From the NCBI RefSeq assembly GCF_001425025.1, contig NZ_LMDE01000001.1:292751-356750 (forward strand): a stretch of 64,000 nt of DNA, given 5' to 3'. Shown one piece after another: positions 61,608 to 64,000 of the stretch (within the stretch, counting starts at the first letter, position 1; each line of letters opens with the position of its first letter). Origin of the DNA: Nocardioides sp. Root122 (GTDB lineage Bacteria > Actinomycetota > Actinomycetes > Propionibacteriales > Nocardioidaceae). The position numbers and the translations under genes are program-made. The notes below the pieces were generated by a model. It worked only from the letters and a program-made list of their open reading frames with translations. It was not told the origin of the DNA and made no database searches.

Positions 61608-63338
61608 GTGGCCAGCTCCCGCCGATCCAGCACTCGTCGCCGGAGCGCGCCCCCGCGCCGGAAGGGCACGAAGCAGCCGAGGCCGTTGCCCACCGCCGGG
61701 CCCGGCGAGCGGGTGTGGGTGCTCGACGTGCCGTACGGCACCCAGGCCGAGGGCGCGAGCTGGCACCCCGCCGTGAAGACCCACCTGTTCGTCGGGCGCG
61801 CACTGCCCGAGCACCTCAAGCCGTACGCCCCGGGCCCCCACACGCTCGGCCGGTTCATCGAGAACACCCTCAACCCCGACCACCCGACGCCCGACCCCGA
61901 GCCGACCGACGCGCTCGAGCCGCGGCGGATCCAGTTCGAGGCGGCCGATGCGATCGCGGCGCGCGCCGAGGCGGGCGGGCGTCTTTTCCTGCTCGCCGAC
62001 GAGCCCGGTGTGGGCAAGACGATCTCCGCCGTCCTCGGGGCGACGGCTGTCGGCGACCTCCGGGGTGCGCAACGGGTGCTGGTCGTCGCCGACCGGCCCG
62101 CCGCGATCACCATCGGCCACTGGTGCCGCACGATCACGGCGCTCGGCGACGGCGGTCTGGAGTGGGTGGTGATCACGTGGGACCGGCTGGAGAAGGTGAA
62201 GGACCACGCCTGGGACGTGATCATCGCCGACGAGGCCCACGCCTTGCGCCGTACGACGACGAAACGGTGGAAGCTGTGGGCGCGGATCTCCGGTCACGGG
62301 AAGCCGCACGACGCGGCGCCGTTCGTCATTGCGACCACTGCGACGCCGGGGCACACGCCGCTCGAGCTGCCGTACCTCGCCCCGGCCTATGCGCAGGTCC
62401 TCGGCGAGCCGATGAAGGAGTGGACGAACGCGACGAAGCCCGGCGAGGTGTTCGCCGACGCGCTCGAGCGCCACGGTGTCGGCGTGGAGCGGGGTCGGTA
62501 CGGCGCGGCGTGGACCACCGACCCGGCGCGACGCGCGGCGGACCTCAAGCTCGTGCGCGGCTGGCTCGACGAGGAGCGGCCGCCGGCGATGCTGCACCGC
62601 GCCGCCCCGTGGGGGCCGGTGCCGATCTCCGGGATGCCGGTGGCGCTGTCGCCAGCGGAGCGGACGGCATACGTTGCCGAGTGGGGCGAGTTCTGCCGCG
62701 AGATGGACATCGCCCGGCGCGGCCGCAACGTGGCCAAGGGGCGAGCCGCGCTCCTGCGCTTCCGGCAGAAGGCGGGGCTCATCCGCGTCGACTCGACCGT
62801 CGCCTGGATCGCCCAGCAGGTCGAGGCGGAGCGGCAGGTGGCGTGCTCGGTCGAGTTCGTCGCGACCGCCGCGGACCCGATCGCCGGCCGGCTGCGCGAC
62901 TCCGGCATCGAGGTGGCCACGATCTATGGCCGTGACCGCTTCGACCCGGAGGTCGAGCGGCTCCGTTTCCAGACCGGCGAGGCGAAGGTGTGCGTCTTCA
63001 CCACCGTCGCCTCGATCAGCCTCCACGCCGGCGAGACCCTTGCCGACGGCCGCCAGGCGAGCACGGACCCGCGGGTCGGTGTCTTCCACCAGGCGCGCTT
63101 CTCCGGCATCGCCGGACGGCAGGTGACCGGCCGTACGCACCGTGACCACCAGGTGTCGCCGTGGCACATCGCCTATGCCGAGGGCACGGTCGAGGAGCAG
63201 GTGGGCAAGGTGATGGTGGAGCGGATCGCCGCCGCCTCCGACACCGTGGGCAGCGACACCACCGGTCTGGCCGACCTCGCCGAGCTCCTCGGGGCCGACT
63301 GGCTGCCCGCCGCGACCCTCACCGAGGACGGTGGCTGA
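61608..63338 (+). CDS. Phage-like SF2 DEAD/DEAH helicase-type protein
   Basis: A 576-aa protein. An N-terminal basic tail and a small domain (WVLDVPYGTQAEGASWHPAVKTHLFVGR) precede the helicase core: motif I ADEPGVGKTISAVLGAT, motif II VIIADEAHALRR, motif III ATTATPGH, and C-terminal VCVFTTVASISLHAGE (IV-V) and RQVTGRTHRD (motif VI). The shortened domain 2 and N-terminal module look like helicases encoded by actinobacteriophages. No other phage gene is present. The protein probably translocates on DNA; its role is unknown. Start GTG 61608. Confidence 0.85.
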   Translation: MASSRRSSTRRRSAPPRRKGTKQPRPLPTAGPGERVWVLDVPYGTQAEGASWHPAVKTHLFVGRALPEHLKPYAPGPHTLGRFIENTLNPDHPTPDPEPTDALEPRRIQFEAADAIAARAEAGGRLFLLADEPGVGKTISAVLGATAVGDLRGAQRVLVVADRPAAITIGHWCRTITALGDGGLEWVVITWDRLEKVKDHAWDVIIADEAHALRRTTTKRWKLWARISGHGKPHDAAPFVIATTATPGHTPLELPYLAPAYAQVLGEPMKEWTNATKPGEVFADALERHGVGVERGRYGAAWTTDPARRAADLKLVRGWLDEERPPAMLHRAAPWGPVPISGMPVALSPAERTAYVAEWGEFCREMDIARRGRNVAKGRAALLRFRQKAGLIRVDSTVAWIAQQVEAERQVACSVEFVATAADPIAGRLRDSGIEVATIYGRDRFDPEVERLRFQTGEAKVCVFTTVASISLHAGETLADGRQASTDPRVGVFHQARFSGIAGRQVTGRTHRDHQVSPWHIAYAEGTVEEQVGKVMVERIAAASDTVGSDTTGLADLAELLGADWLPAATLTEDGG

Positions 63339-63482
63339 GCGGGGCCGGCGAGACCGCGACAAGGGACCAATTGGCAAGCCGCCCACACCGGGCGATCATG
63401 GGTGCACTGACAATGGTCACGTGACAACGGCTCGGACCCGAGCCAGCACACCCAGAGCCGGCACGCATCCATGGGGAGAAAC

Positions 63483-63953
63483 ATGTCGAACACTGAGTAC
63501 TTCCCGCGCGAGGACCGCACCTCCGGGCCGAGCCACGACAGCTACGCGGCGACGGAGGGCACCGCACCGACGCCCTCCTCCTCGCAGGGGGATGCGTCCG
63601 TCGCCCGCGCGCTCGAGATCGCTGCCATGACGGCCGACCAGCTCGTCGCCGACGCCAAGGCCGAGGCCGAGGCCCTGGTGAACGAGGCGCGAGCCTCGGC
63701 TGACGAGACCGCGCGGGCGAGCCGCGACGAGGCGGACCGGGCCGCGGCCGAGCAGGCCCGCGCCAGGTCGGAGCAGGCCGCTGCCCTCGACCGCGAGCGT
63801 ACGACGGCCATGGCCGGCCTCGTCGACGAGAAGGCTGCCCTCGAGGCCGAGGTGGCCTCGCTCCGTCAGGCGGCGACCGAGCAGCGCGACCAGCTGCGCC
63901 GGCTGCTCACCGAGCAGCTCGCCTCGATCGACGAGATGCACGTCGAGCCGTAG
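63483..63953 (+). CDS. Coiled-coil protein (DivIVA/Wag31-tail-like)
   Basis: A 156-aa protein. A flexible Ser/Thr/Pro-rich N-terminus of about 38 residues is followed by one long Ala/Glu/Arg-rich coiled coil (residues 42-150, ALEIAAMTADQLVADAKAEA and on). The pattern DAKAEAEALVNEARASAD is like the C-terminal coiled coil of DivIVA proteins, but the N-terminal lipid-binding DivIVA domain is absent. ATG 63483 has GGGGAG 4 nt upstream. It may be a structural or septal scaffold. Confidence 0.75.
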   Translation: MSNTEYFPREDRTSGPSHDSYAATEGTAPTPSSSQGDASVARALEIAAMTADQLVADAKAEAEALVNEARASADETARASRDEADRAAAEQARARSEQAAALDRERTTAMAGLVDEKAALEAEVASLRQAATEQRDQLRRLLTEQLASIDEMHVEP

Positions 63954-64000
63954 ACGCCAGCCCTAGCGAGGGGGTCGTGCCTCGGGCCCTCGGTTTGTGC

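Noticed and set aside
61608..63338. Remnant prophage
   Set aside because: Only one phage-like gene; neighbours on both sides are not phage genes and no attachment repeats were found.

Overview
The window is about 72% G+C DNA from an actinobacterial chromosome, most like Nocardioidaceae (Nocardioides and relatives). This rests on gene content (mycothiol-dependent DinB-fold enzymes, HspR/HAIR control of dnaK, sucrase/ferredoxin-like proteins, CbtAB cobalt uptake, frequent GTG starts and ATGA/GTGA overlaps) and on three families of long palindromic intergenic repeats. No sequence search was run, so the taxon is an inference. No rRNA, tRNA, CRISPR array, transposase or integrase was seen.

Layout. 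1-1740: truncated membrane GGDEF protein and an M48 metallopeptidase. 1743-5673 (minus): five-gene sugar/surface-glycan operon (NeuD-like acyltransferase, DUF849/BKACE enzyme, DegT aminotransferase, FdtA-like cupin, GT2 with a coiled coil). 5772-7977 (minus): small membrane protein and a malyl-CoA-lyase-like gene pair. 8048-11664: DUF1992 protein, short MalQ, PspC-like protein, two mycothiol-type DinB proteins. 11799-15219 (minus): coupled nitroreductase, M20 peptidase and MFS. 15560-19268: hut operon (M20 amidohydrolase, hutF, hutI). 19541-22629: 38-aa peptide and a large LuxR regulator. 22662-25796: two sucrase/ferredoxin-like proteins flanking an acidic repeat peptide and a JmjC/cupin oxygenase. 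25843-31798: transporters, a T7SS-like helical protein pair, a P-loop GTPase-like protein and membrane proteins. 31938-40215: aldo/keto reductase, M3, M28 and M4 peptidases, SGNH hydrolase, GNAT.

40310-44683 is the dnaK-grpE-dnaJ-hspR operon with a HAIR operator. Next come an AHSA1-like gene and, at 45192-46690, a candidate retron: a reverse transcriptase with YADD, LPQG and NAxxH/VTG-like motifs, directly preceded by a structured non-coding segment bounded by a perfect 13-bp inverted repeat, as in msr-msd a1/a2. No effector gene is evident. The RT architecture recalls the effector-less myxobacterial Mx162 type. This is the most interesting system in the window.

48911-60974 is a cobalamin biosynthesis and cobalt uptake region (cobQ, cobK, cobD, cbtA, cbtB, cobB-cobC fusion, cobO, bluB, Mg-chelatase-like ATPase, cobL) with two cobalamin riboswitches. 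One riboswitch overlaps the 3' end of the upstream cobB-cobC gene. A palindromic repeat is inserted in frame inside cobB. The window ends with an SRPBCC protein, a phage-like SF2 helicase and a coiled-coil protein.
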